Source: Saprospiraceae bacterium (lineage in GTDB: Bacteria; Bacteroidota; Bacteroidia; Chitinophagales; Saprospiraceae). Taken from it: 5,139 nt of DNA. A model generated the notes under the pieces. It was not told where the DNA came from, did no database searches, and worked only from the letters and a program-made list of their open reading frames with translations. Positions 1 through 5,139 of this stretch are shown one piece after another. The stretch lies in contig JAGQXA010000752.1 of NCBI GenBank assembly GCA_020436865.1, forward strand, positions 1 through 5,139, read 5' to 3'. The translations under genes were made by a program, and so were the position numbers. Position 1 is the first letter of the stretch; the number at the start of each line of letters is the position of its first letter.

Positions 1-26
1 CCTCTGACCACCTTCGAATTTCACAA

Positions 27-1232
27 CTACTCTTCTCCCAGGTTCGTGTGGATCTCGACCGGGTTGTGGAGGGTGCGGTGCACCGGGCACTTATTGGCGA
101 TCTCCAGCAGGCGCAGGCGCTGGGTTTCGTCGAGTTCGCCGCGGAGGTAGAGGATGCGGTTGAAGTGGTCGATCTTGCTATCGGGTTTCTCGGCATGCTC
201 GGAATCGGAGGCGTGGTTCTTTTCGTGATCGAGCTGTACGGTCACCTCGCGGAGATCCCAGTTCTTGCGGCGTGCGTACATGTGCAGGGTCATGGCCGTA
301 CAAGCTCCGAGGCCGGCGGTGACCAGTTCGTAAGGCGAAGGTCCGTAGTCGTTGCCGCCCACCGACTCGGGCTCGTCGGCGGTCAGTCCGTGCCGGCGCA
401 CCATGATCTCGGTCGTGTATCCCTGCGATCCCAGGCGCACGGCCACCTGTCGTTCGACGTCGAGTTCCGCTTTGGCCGGCAGATCGAGATAGCGGTTGGC
501 CCAGGCGGCGATCATCTCTCCGGCGTATTGAGAGTCGGCCTTGTCGGAAAGCAGGTGGTCGGCGCCGTCGAGGCTGATGAAGCTCTTGGGATGCCGGGCT
601 GCATCGTAAAGCGTGCGGGCGTTGTCGACCGGCACGGTGAGGTCTTGCGGAGAATGCAGGATGAGCAGTGCGCGGCCCAGCTCCCGTAGGTTGTCCAATT
701 GGGAATTTTGGCGGATATCTTCGAGAAAGCGGCTCTTGACCTTGAACTTGCTGCCCGAAATACGGACCTCGGCAGATTCGCCGGCCAGCATTTTCTCCAG
801 TTTGCCCTGCAGCAGATGTTCGATCTGGGCCGGCCCGGCCGGTGCGCCGATCGAGGCGACGGCCTTCACGGAAGGCAATTGGGCCGCCGCGGCCAGGACG
901 GCGGCGCCCCCCAGCGAATGTCCGATCAGCAGCCCCGGCGCCCGGTAGTTCTCTTCGAGAAAGTGAGCGGCGGCGCGGAGGTCTTCCACATTCGAGCTGA
1001 AATCGGTTTCCGCGAAATCGCCTTCGCTGTCGCCGAGCCCGGTGAAGTCGAAGCGGAGCACGGCGATGCCGTTCACATTGAGCGCCCGGCTGATCTGCTG
1101 CACGGCGGTATGGTTCTTATTGCAGGTAAAGCAATGAGCGAAAATGGCAAAGGTATGCGGATGCTGATTGACCGGCAGTTCGAGGCTGGCCGATAGTTCG
1201 TAACCGTTGCGGTTGGTGAAGGTGAGGAGCAT
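27..1232 (-). CDS. Bifunctional alpha/beta hydrolase / OsmC family protein
   Basis: A 401-residue fusion of two domains. Residues 1 to about 250 are an alpha/beta hydrolase: an AHCFTC segment at about 33-37 where the oxyanion loop is expected, the nucleophile elbow GHSLGG with Ser106, a likely acid Asp197 in SPQDLTVP, and His226 in GADHLL. Residues from about 260 to the end are an OsmC/Ohr-type domain with its two redox cysteines, Cys311 in GLGACTAM and Cys382 in NKCPVHRTL. OsmC proteins reduce organic hydroperoxides through such a Cys pair; the hydrolase substrate is unknown. This fusion is a recurrent bacterial family and the length is normal for it. The frame stays open to 1283, but the extra 17 residues are encoded by an inverted repeat and do not resemble a hydrolase start, so the Met at 1232 (MLLTFTNRNGYEL) is preferred. 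No signal peptide is seen; it is probably cytoplasmic. It lies downstream of the barrel gene and may be cotranscribed with it. Confidence 0.93.
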   Translation of the reverse strand: MLLTFTNRNGYELSASLELPVNQHPHTFAIFAHCFTCNKNHTAVQQISRALNVNGIAVLRFDFTGLGDSEGDFAETDFSSNVEDLRAAAHFLEENYRAPGLLIGHSLGGAAVLAAAAQLPSVKAVASIGAPAGPAQIEHLLQGKLEKMLAGESAEVRISGSKFKVKSRFLEDIRQNSQLDNLRELGRALLILHSPQDLTVPVDNARTLYDAARHPKSFISLDGADHLLSDKADSQYAGEMIAAWANRYLDLPAKAELDVERQVAVRLGSQGYTTEIMVRRHGLTADEPESVGGNDYGPSPYELVTAGLGACTAMTLHMYARRKNWDLREVTVQLDHEKNHASDSEHAEKPDSKIDHFNRILYLRGELDETQRLRLLEIANKCPVHRTLHNPVEIHTNLGEE

Positions 1233-1236
1233 ATCG

Positions 1237-1245
1237 GTTGTTTGT
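1237..1245 (-). promoter_or_regulatory. A-rich translation leader supporting the start at 1232
   Basis: On the minus strand this reads ACAAACAAC, ending 4 bases before the ATG at 1232. It is identical in sequence and spacing to the leader of the PlsC-like gene at 3616. This supports the Met at 1232, rather than the upstream Met at 1283, as the start of the hydrolase-OsmC protein. Confidence 0.4.
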
Positions 1246-1250
1246 TGTCG

Positions 1251-1291
1251 GATGTTGGATGTTGGTCTGCCAAGATCCAACATCCAACATC
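1251..1291. repeat. Perfect 15-bp inverted repeat built from 7-base units
   Basis: The left arm GATGTTGGATGTTGG (1251-1265) is the exact reverse complement of the right arm at 1277-1291, with an 11-base loop. Each arm is itself a near-perfect tandem of a 7-base unit (ATCCAAC on the right, GATGTTG on the left), and the right side carries degenerate copies on to about 1302. It lies in the 70-base gap between the barrel gene and the hydrolase-OsmC gene. It would form a strong hairpin in the transcript, but there is no T-run after it on either strand, so it is not a standard intrinsic terminator. It looks like a dispersed intergenic repeat or a transcript-processing hairpin. Confidence 0.85.
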
Positions 1292-1302
1292 AAAGATCCA
1301 GA

Positions 1303-1866
1303 TCAAAATCGCTTTCCCAGAGTAAACCCGAGCAGCAAGATGGCGCCCTGTCCGACCTCTTCGCCTTCCGTCTGCACATTGATCTCTAGGCCGAAGCCGA
1401 GGGAGGGGGCAAAAAGCCAGGAGTCATTTCCGAAGGTGAACAGGTAGCCGGCCTCGGCGGTGGGCTGCAGCACGACGATGTCGCTGGTACCTTCGGCCAG
1501 AAGGTTGCCGTCGTCGTCGAGGTCTTGCCAGTCGATCTGGTTGAACCAAAGGTCGGAGCGGGCGCCGAAGAACCAGTTTTGGCGGCCTTCGCCCAGATAG
1601 AAGCGGTAGCCCAGGGTGCCGCCGAATCCGCCGCCGCGCTCGTCGTCCCATTCGCCCAGGTCGCGGTGACGCACCCAATTATAACCGGCCCGCAGGTGTA
1701 AGGCATGGTGGTCGTCGAAGCCGCGTTCGAGGCGGATGCCGGGGAGCAGGCCCGTCGGATAGGCCTGGAATTCGAAACTGAGGTCCCAGCTCTTTCCCGA
1801 CTGACCTGTGGCCAGCAGAGGAAGAAGCGACAGCAGGACGCCCGGAAGAAAAATACGGATCTTCAT
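1303..1866 (-). CDS. Small outer-membrane beta-barrel protein, secreted
   Basis: A 187-residue protein with a clear Sec signal peptide: MKIR, a hydrophobic stretch of leucines, then LLATGQ with likely cleavage near residues 21-22. The mature part alternates polar and hydrophobic residues in short amphipathic strands rich in Gly and aromatics (LHLRAGYNWV, GGTLGYRFYLG, NWFFGARSDLWF, TAEAGYLFTFG, SWLFAPSLGFGLEI, GAILLLGFTLGKRF) and ends in Phe, as outer-membrane barrels do. The size suggests a small, perhaps eight-stranded, barrel. An acidic loop, DLDDDGN, at residues 115-121 may bind a cation, but this is a guess. No specific family or function is recognised. It is transcribed divergently from the acyltransferase cluster and upstream of the hydrolase-OsmC gene. 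A perfect -7 element lies 38 bases before its start codon. The barrel call is fairly safe; the role is unknown. Confidence 0.8.
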   Translation of the reverse strand: MKIRIFLPGVLLSLLPLLATGQSGKSWDLSFEFQAYPTGLLPGIRLERGFDDHHALHLRAGYNWVRHRDLGEWDDERGGGFGGTLGYRFYLGEGRQNWFFGARSDLWFNQIDWQDLDDDGNLLAEGTSDIVVLQPTAEAGYLFTFGNDSWLFAPSLGFGLEINVQTEGEEVGQGAILLLGFTLGKRF

Positions 1867-1903
1867 GAGCAGTTAGGTTTGGGTTGGGAAATTCAACTGG
1901 CGT

Positions 1904-1911
1904 CAAAAATA
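1904..1911 (-). promoter_or_regulatory. Candidate -7 element for the outer-membrane barrel gene
   Basis: Read on the minus strand this is TATTTTTG, a perfect match to the Bacteroidota TAnnTTTG -7 consensus. It lies 38 bases upstream of the start codon at 1866. No TTTG is found about 19 bases further upstream (1931-1934), so the -33 half is missing or weak. The element is separate from the plus-strand promoter at 1950-1980. Confidence 0.45.
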
Positions 1912-1949
1912 AGAAGCCCGGCCGTGATTTTTGTTTCGCGGCAGGTCGT

Positions 1950-1980
1950 TTTGCAAAATGGGTAATTTTAACTATTATTG
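1950..1980 (+). promoter_or_regulatory. Candidate Bacteroidota-type promoter for the acyltransferase cluster
   Basis: TTTG at 1950-1953 is followed after exactly 19 bases by TATTATTG at 1973-1980, seven of eight matches to the Bacteroidota -7 consensus TAnnTTTG, with the usual -33 spacing. Transcription would begin about 1985-1988, giving a leader of under 20 bases before the ATG at 2004. This placement would put the upstream ATG at 1884 outside the transcript and so decides the start of the OlsF-like gene. Prediction by eye only. Confidence 0.55.
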
Positions 1981-2003
1981 ACGGCTTTCACCCATCAACT
2001 TCC

Positions 2004-3596
2004 ATGCCTTTGGAAAACGGACCGAACCTCGAGGCGCAACTGCGTGCCCGGCAAGTGGAGCTGGAGTTTAACCCGGATGAGCTCGATCGTTTTCCCCGGG
2101 ATCAACCATTCATATTGCTGGCCAACCAACTATTGGAGGGCGTCGATGAGCTCATCCTGTTGAAATTGACGGAGGCCTTCGGCGAACGATTTGTTCTGTT
2201 TCCCACCTCCCAGTCGGTTTTCAAGGAATTCAGCGATCGCTTCTTGCCAGGTGTACGCCAGTTTTTGCAGGCTGGCCGCCCGGTCGACTACTTTAGTCAA
2301 TTGGTGGAAGCCCTGGGCGAGGCCGATCCGGCCGGTCGTTCAATGGGGCTCATCGTCGATTTTTCCGGAGGGAAGTTGCGTGAGCGACGGCGGGCGCGTT
2401 GGTTGAACCGGCTTCTGGATACCCTGCGCGATTTCGGCTTACCGATCGTGCCGGTGCGGCTCTACGCCGAAGACGGGCGCCCGACCGGTGGCATGGGTGG
2501 CCGCCTGATGCAGCGTTGGCTGAAGCCCGGACCGGTGCGCATCGTCGTGCGCATCGGCACGCCGATCAGGGCTGATGAACAGCGGAAGTTCGAGAGCCGC
2601 GATCGCTTCCGGCGTTTCGTGCAGTCCAAACTCTTTGCGCTGGGGTCGCCCCTGGAAGTGCGCCGCTTCTTCGTCCGCCAACGCGTTGCCAAACCCGAGG
2701 AGCCGGAACCGTTAGGCGACCCGGTAGCTCCGGAATTGCTGGTGCAGGACATCAAGAATCTGACCTATGGCAATCTCATCGCTTCTCAGGGGGAGTTCGA
2801 TCTGTTTGTCGCCAGCGCACTTGAGATCCCGAATGTGCTGACAGAGATCGGGCGCTTGCGCGAAAGCACCTTCCGGCAGGTAGGCGAGGGCACGGGCAAG
2901 GCGCTCGACCTCGACGAATACGACCTTTACTACCACCAGTTGATCATGTGGGATCGCGTCAACGAACGCATCGTCGGAGGATATCGCATGGGGATGGGCG
3001 ACGAGATCTTCTCGAAGTTCGGGGCCGACGGTTTTTATATTTCCAGCCTCTTCAAGATCCGCGAAGGCTTCTATCCGATCATGCGGCAGTCGGTCGAACT
3101 GGGGCGCTCGTACATCGTTCCGGAATACCAGCGCAAGCGGTTGCCCCTGTTCCTGCTGTGGAAGGGCATTCTGTTCTTCTTGTTGCGCAACCCGCAATAC
3201 CGGTATCTGTACGGGCCCGTGAGCATCAGTAAATACTATTCCGAGATCTCGAAGGGGTTGATCGTGGCCTTTCTCGAAAAATACTATTTCGATCACGAGT
3301 TGGCGGCGTTCCTGAAGCCCCGCAAACCCTTCAAGGCGCGGGTGGAAAAGGTCGATATCGGGCTATTGACCGAAAGCTTGGGCAATGAGATGCAGGTGCT
3401 CGACAATTTCATCGAAGACATCGAGCCTGAGCACTTGCGCATGCCGGTCTTGTTGCGGCAGTACGTCAAACTCAACGCCCGTTTCATCAGCTTCAATGTC
3501 GATCCGAATTTTTCCGATGTGCTCGACGGCTTTATCATTCTCGATCTGCAGGAAGTGCCCTACGCGATGATCGAAGCGTTGAAGAAGGAATCCTGA
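2004..3596 (+). CDS. OlsF-like two-domain acyltransferase: degenerate LPLAT domain plus GNAT N-acyltransferase
   Basis: A 530-residue protein. Residues about 15-220 resemble a lysophospholipid O-acyltransferase (PlsC/OlsA type): FILLANQLLEGVDELILLKL at 36-55 and the late strand IVPVRLYAEDG at 148-158. Residues about 250-440 form an OlsB-like GNAT (Acetyltransf_5) domain: IVGGYRMG at 323-330, YISSLF at 345-350, ELGRSYIVPEYQRKRL at 365-380, and YLYGPVSISKYYSE at 401-414. The tail (440-530) is also seen in Bacteroidota relatives. The order O-acyltransferase then N-acyltransferase is that of OlsF, which makes ornithine lipids by acylating the amino group and then the hydroxyl of the N-acyl chain. 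Oddity: the catalytic His of the first domain is Gln42, though Asp48 is kept, and the second motif reads LIVDFSGGK (116-124) instead of a PEG-type motif, so that half is probably inactive. The frame opens at 1884, but the promoter at 1950-1980 and the poor N-terminal extension favour Met at 2004. The amino-acid substrate cannot be read from sequence. Confidence 0.85.
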   Translation: MPLENGPNLEAQLRARQVELEFNPDELDRFPRDQPFILLANQLLEGVDELILLKLTEAFGERFVLFPTSQSVFKEFSDRFLPGVRQFLQAGRPVDYFSQLVEALGEADPAGRSMGLIVDFSGGKLRERRRARWLNRLLDTLRDFGLPIVPVRLYAEDGRPTGGMGGRLMQRWLKPGPVRIVVRIGTPIRADEQRKFESRDRFRRFVQSKLFALGSPLEVRRFFVRQRVAKPEEPEPLGDPVAPELLVQDIKNLTYGNLIASQGEFDLFVASALEIPNVLTEIGRLRESTFRQVGEGTGKALDLDEYDLYYHQLIMWDRVNERIVGGYRMGMGDEIFSKFGADGFYISSLFKIREGFYPIMRQSVELGRSYIVPEYQRKRLPLFLLWKGILFFLLRNPQYRYLYGPVSISKYYSEISKGLIVAFLEKYYFDHELAAFLKPRKPFKARVEKVDIGLLTESLGNEMQVLDNFIEDIEPEHLRMPVLLRQYVKLNARFISFNVDPNFSDVLDGFIILDLQEVPYAMIEALKKES

Positions 3597-3602
3597 TCGG
3601 CT

Positions 3603-3615
3603 ACAAACAACTTCC
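3603..3615 (+). promoter_or_regulatory. A-rich translation leader, no Shine-Dalgarno
   Basis: ACAAACAAC at 3603-3611 sits 4 bases before the ATG of the first PlsC-like gene. The same nine bases at the same 4-base spacing precede the hydrolase-OsmC start at 1232 on the minus strand (1237-1245). The OlsF-like gene shares the last part, CAACTTCC directly before its ATG. No purine-rich Shine-Dalgarno sequence is present, as is usual in Bacteroidota, where A-rich leaders help initiation. Confidence 0.35.
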
Positions 3616-4383
3616 ATGATCCGTACCCTGCGCGCCGTTTACCGTTTTTTTGCCTTTATCGTCCTGACCTCGATCTATCTGCTTCCCATGATGATCCATG
3701 CCCTTTTTCGCAAGGACGAGATGGGATATATCCTGAAAATGCGGATGCGTTGGGCGCATCGCTGCATTCCGGCGCTTGGAGTGCGAATGGATGTAAGTGA
3801 GCCGCCCCGTTCGGGCGGCCCGTACATCTTCATCGGGAATCATCGCTCGTATTTCGATCCGATAGCCGTCCTGCACTATGTACCAGTCATGCCGGTAGCC
3901 AAAGCAGAGGTGGGGCGCTGGCCGTTCATTGGGTTTGCGGCGCGGGTTTCAGGAGTATTGTTCGTCAAGCGGGAGAGCGCCCAAAGCCGCCGGAACGCCC
4001 TCGAAGGCATCGAGCACATGCTGCAAAAAGGGCATTCCATCCTTATCTATCCGGAGGGGACCACCCATATCGACCCCCAGGTTCGGGCTTTTCGTCCCGG
4101 CGCCTTTCGGGTGGCCGCCCGGCTCGGCGTACCGGTGGTGCCCCTGGCTATCGAGTACAGCCGCTGGTCGGACGCCTGGATCGGCAAGGATACCTTCCTG
4201 CCGCATTTTTACCGTACCTTTGGTCGCAAGAGGATCTATCTGAAAATGCGCTTCGGAGAGCCGGTCATGAGCGACGACCCACGAGTGCTCTTAGAGACTT
4301 CGCAGTCGTGGATCAACGAACAGCTGGCCGGCCTGCAGGGTGAATTCGGCCTATCCGACGCGACTTTGAACCCAAACCATTGA
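3616..4383 (+). CDS. PlsC-type 1-acylglycerol-3-phosphate acyltransferase family protein (first paralog)
   Basis: A 255-residue membrane-associated LPLAT/AGPAT family enzyme, normal in length. One N-terminal membrane segment spans residues 10-30. The catalytic NHRSYFD motif (His76 to Asp81) is intact, followed by GVLFVKRES (113-121), YPEGTTH (145-151) and VPVVPLAIEYS (172-182), the four blocks of the family in order. The family transfers an acyl chain from acyl-ACP or acyl-CoA to a hydroxyl, classically making phosphatidic acid from lysophosphatidic acid. The Arg usual after EGT (FPEGTRS), linked to phosphate binding, is Thr here. The gene starts 19 bases after the OlsF-like gene and ends 4 bases before the next, so cotranscription is likely. 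It could be the cell's PlsC or an O-acyltransferase for an aminolipid; the context makes the second worth considering. Confidence 0.92.
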   Translation: MIRTLRAVYRFFAFIVLTSIYLLPMMIHALFRKDEMGYILKMRMRWAHRCIPALGVRMDVSEPPRSGGPYIFIGNHRSYFDPIAVLHYVPVMPVAKAEVGRWPFIGFAARVSGVLFVKRESAQSRRNALEGIEHMLQKGHSILIYPEGTTHIDPQVRAFRPGAFRVAARLGVPVVPLAIEYSRWSDAWIGKDTFLPHFYRTFGRKRIYLKMRFGEPVMSDDPRVLLETSQSWINEQLAGLQGEFGLSDATLNPNH

Positions 4384-4387
4384 TGCC

Positions 4388-5139
4388 ATGAACTCAAAAC
4401 TCCGCGCTGTCTGGCGGGTCTTCCTCTTCTTTGGGTGGACGTTCTGGACTTTGATCGTGATCCTGTTTCGCTCCTCTTTGCGAAGGCTGGATATTCCCGG
4501 CGGACTCGAGTTGCGTCGCAACTGGGCCCGGGTGGGCACCGATCTGGTAGGGCTGAAGGTACAGACCAACGGACTTCAGGATGGCGGCATCCCTTGTATC
4601 TACATCAGCAATCACCGTTCCTACGCCGATCCGATCATTGCCTTGCGGGAAGTGAAGGCCTTTCCCGTGGCCAAAGAAGAATTTCGGAACTGGCCGATCA
4701 TCGGTTTTGCGGCCTACATGACCGGTATCCTCTTCGTCAAACGGGAGCAGAAGAGCAGCCGCCGTGCCACCCTCGACGGCATGGCCGAGGTGTTGAAGCA
4801 AGGCCATTCCATTCTCATCTATCCGGAAACCAAGACCCATAACGAGCCCACCACGATCCCTTTCCGATATGGCTCTTTTCGCCTGGCGGCTGAGCTGGGC
4901 GTGCCGATCGTGCCGATCGCAATCGACTACAGTTTGCGCACTAACGCCTGGATCCACCGCTATACCTTTGTCGGGCACTTCCTCCGCAATTTCGGCCGCA
5001 AGAAAATTCCGGTGACCGTTATTTACGGCCCTCCTTTCCGCCACGACGATTTCGAAACGCTGCTGTCGCAGTGTCAGGCCTGGATGGATCAGCACCTGCT
5101 GGAAATCCAGGAATCCTATCGCGACACCTATCATCAGCC
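4388..5139 (+). CDS. PlsC-type acyltransferase family protein (second paralog), 3' end cut by window edge
   Basis: 250 codons are present with no stop before the window ends; the neighbour has 255 residues, so only a short piece is probably missing. An N-terminal hydrophobic segment lies at residues 10-27, and the catalytic SNHRSYAD motif (His76, Asp81) is intact. GILFVKREQ (113-121) and GVPIVPIAIDYS (171-182) follow. The motifs fall at the same residue numbers as in the preceding gene, and 22 of 36 residues match by eye across positions 112-147, so the two are tandem paralogs. The third motif is unusual: YPETKTH (145-151), where the paralog has YPEGTTH; the normally invariant Gly is Thr148, while Glu147 is kept. 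This may alter acceptor binding. The start is 4 bases after the previous stop, which indicates tight cotranscription. Substrate unknown: lysophosphatidate, or a lyso-aminolipid made by the OlsF-like protein. Confidence 0.9.
   Translation, partial: MNSKLRAVWRVFLFFGWTFWTLIVILFRSSLRRLDIPGGLELRRNWARVGTDLVGLKVQTNGLQDGGIPCIYISNHRSYADPIIALREVKAFPVAKEEFRNWPIIGFAAYMTGILFVKREQKSSRRATLDGMAEVLKQGHSILIYPETKTHNEPTTIPFRYGSFRLAAELGVPIVPIAIDYSLRTNAWIHRYTFVGHFLRNFGRKKIPVTVIYGPPFRHDDFETLLSQCQAWMDQHLLEIQESYRDTYHQ

Noticed and set aside
48..1196. Plus-strand open frames of 213 and 165 codons opposite the hydrolase-OsmC gene.
   Set aside because: The minus strand carries a recognised two-domain enzyme; these frames show no domain or promoter.
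1233..1283. A 17-residue N-terminal extension of the hydrolase-OsmC protein starting at 1283.
   Set aside because: It is encoded largely by the inverted repeat; the Met at 1232 has an A-rich leader and begins directly at the hydrolase fold.
1251..1291. An intrinsic terminator for the barrel gene.
   Set aside because: The stem is strong, but no T-run follows it on the minus strand and the stem is not GC-rich, so it is listed as a repeat.
1884..2003. A 40-residue N-terminal extension of the OlsF-like protein starting at ATG 1884.
   Set aside because: It runs through both candidate promoters, has no resemblance to the family N-terminus, and would lie upstream of the predicted transcription start.
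2233..2606. Two GCGATCGC octamers (2233-2240 and 2599-2606), like the cyanobacterial HIP1 element.
   Set aside because: There are only two copies, both encoding an Asp-Arg-Phe string in the same frame; nothing else suggests a cyanobacterium.
2712..3296. A 194-codon open frame on the minus strand opposite the GNAT domain.
   Set aside because: It is antisense to a conserved coding region, has no domain or leader of its own, and is a codon-bias shadow.
4901..4918. A direct repeat of GTGCCGATC.
   Set aside because: It encodes the VPIVPI strand (motif IV) of the acyltransferase and is explained by the protein sequence.
4394..5134. A 246-codon open frame on the minus strand opposite the second PlsC-like gene.
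   Set aside because: The plus strand encodes a full acyltransferase with all its motifs; the antisense frame is open because of GC-rich codon use and has no recognisable domain.

Overview
The window looks like chromosomal DNA from a GC-rich member of the Bacteroidota. The pointers are a perfect TAnnTTTG-type -7 element and a TTTG-N19-TAnnTTTG-like promoter in the divergent intergenic region, start codons with no Shine-Dalgarno sequence but A-rich leaders, a small outer-membrane beta-barrel protein ending in Phe, and an OlsF-like aminolipid acyltransferase of a type known in this phylum. The lineage is an inference; a GC-rich Saprospiria- or Cytophagia-like organism would fit. No rRNA, tRNA, CRISPR array or mobile element is visible, and no gene-free gap is longer than about 140 bases.

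Left half, minus strand (27-1866). An exported outer-membrane barrel protein (1303-1866) lies upstream of a two-domain alpha/beta hydrolase-OsmC fusion enzyme (27-1232). The 70-base gap between them holds a perfect 15-bp inverted repeat built from 7-base units (1251-1291), probably a copy of a dispersed intergenic repeat.

Middle (1867-2003). This is a divergent promoter region with candidate Bacteroidota promoters on both strands.

Right half, plus strand (2004-5139). Three closely spaced genes run in one direction and probably form an operon: an OlsF-like two-domain acyltransferase (2004-3596), a PlsC-type acyltransferase (3616-4383), and a second PlsC-type paralog (from 4388, running off the window).

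The main point of interest is how these three fit together. In the OlsF-like protein the N-terminal O-acyltransferase half has lost its catalytic His (Gln in its place) and its PEG-type motif, while the C-terminal GNAT N-acyltransferase half looks intact. The two PlsC-like proteins next door both keep the NHxSxxD catalytic motif. This suggests, as inference only, an aminolipid (ornithine- or glycine-lipid-like) pathway in which N-acylation is done by the fused protein and O-acylation is supplied in trans by one or both neighbours.
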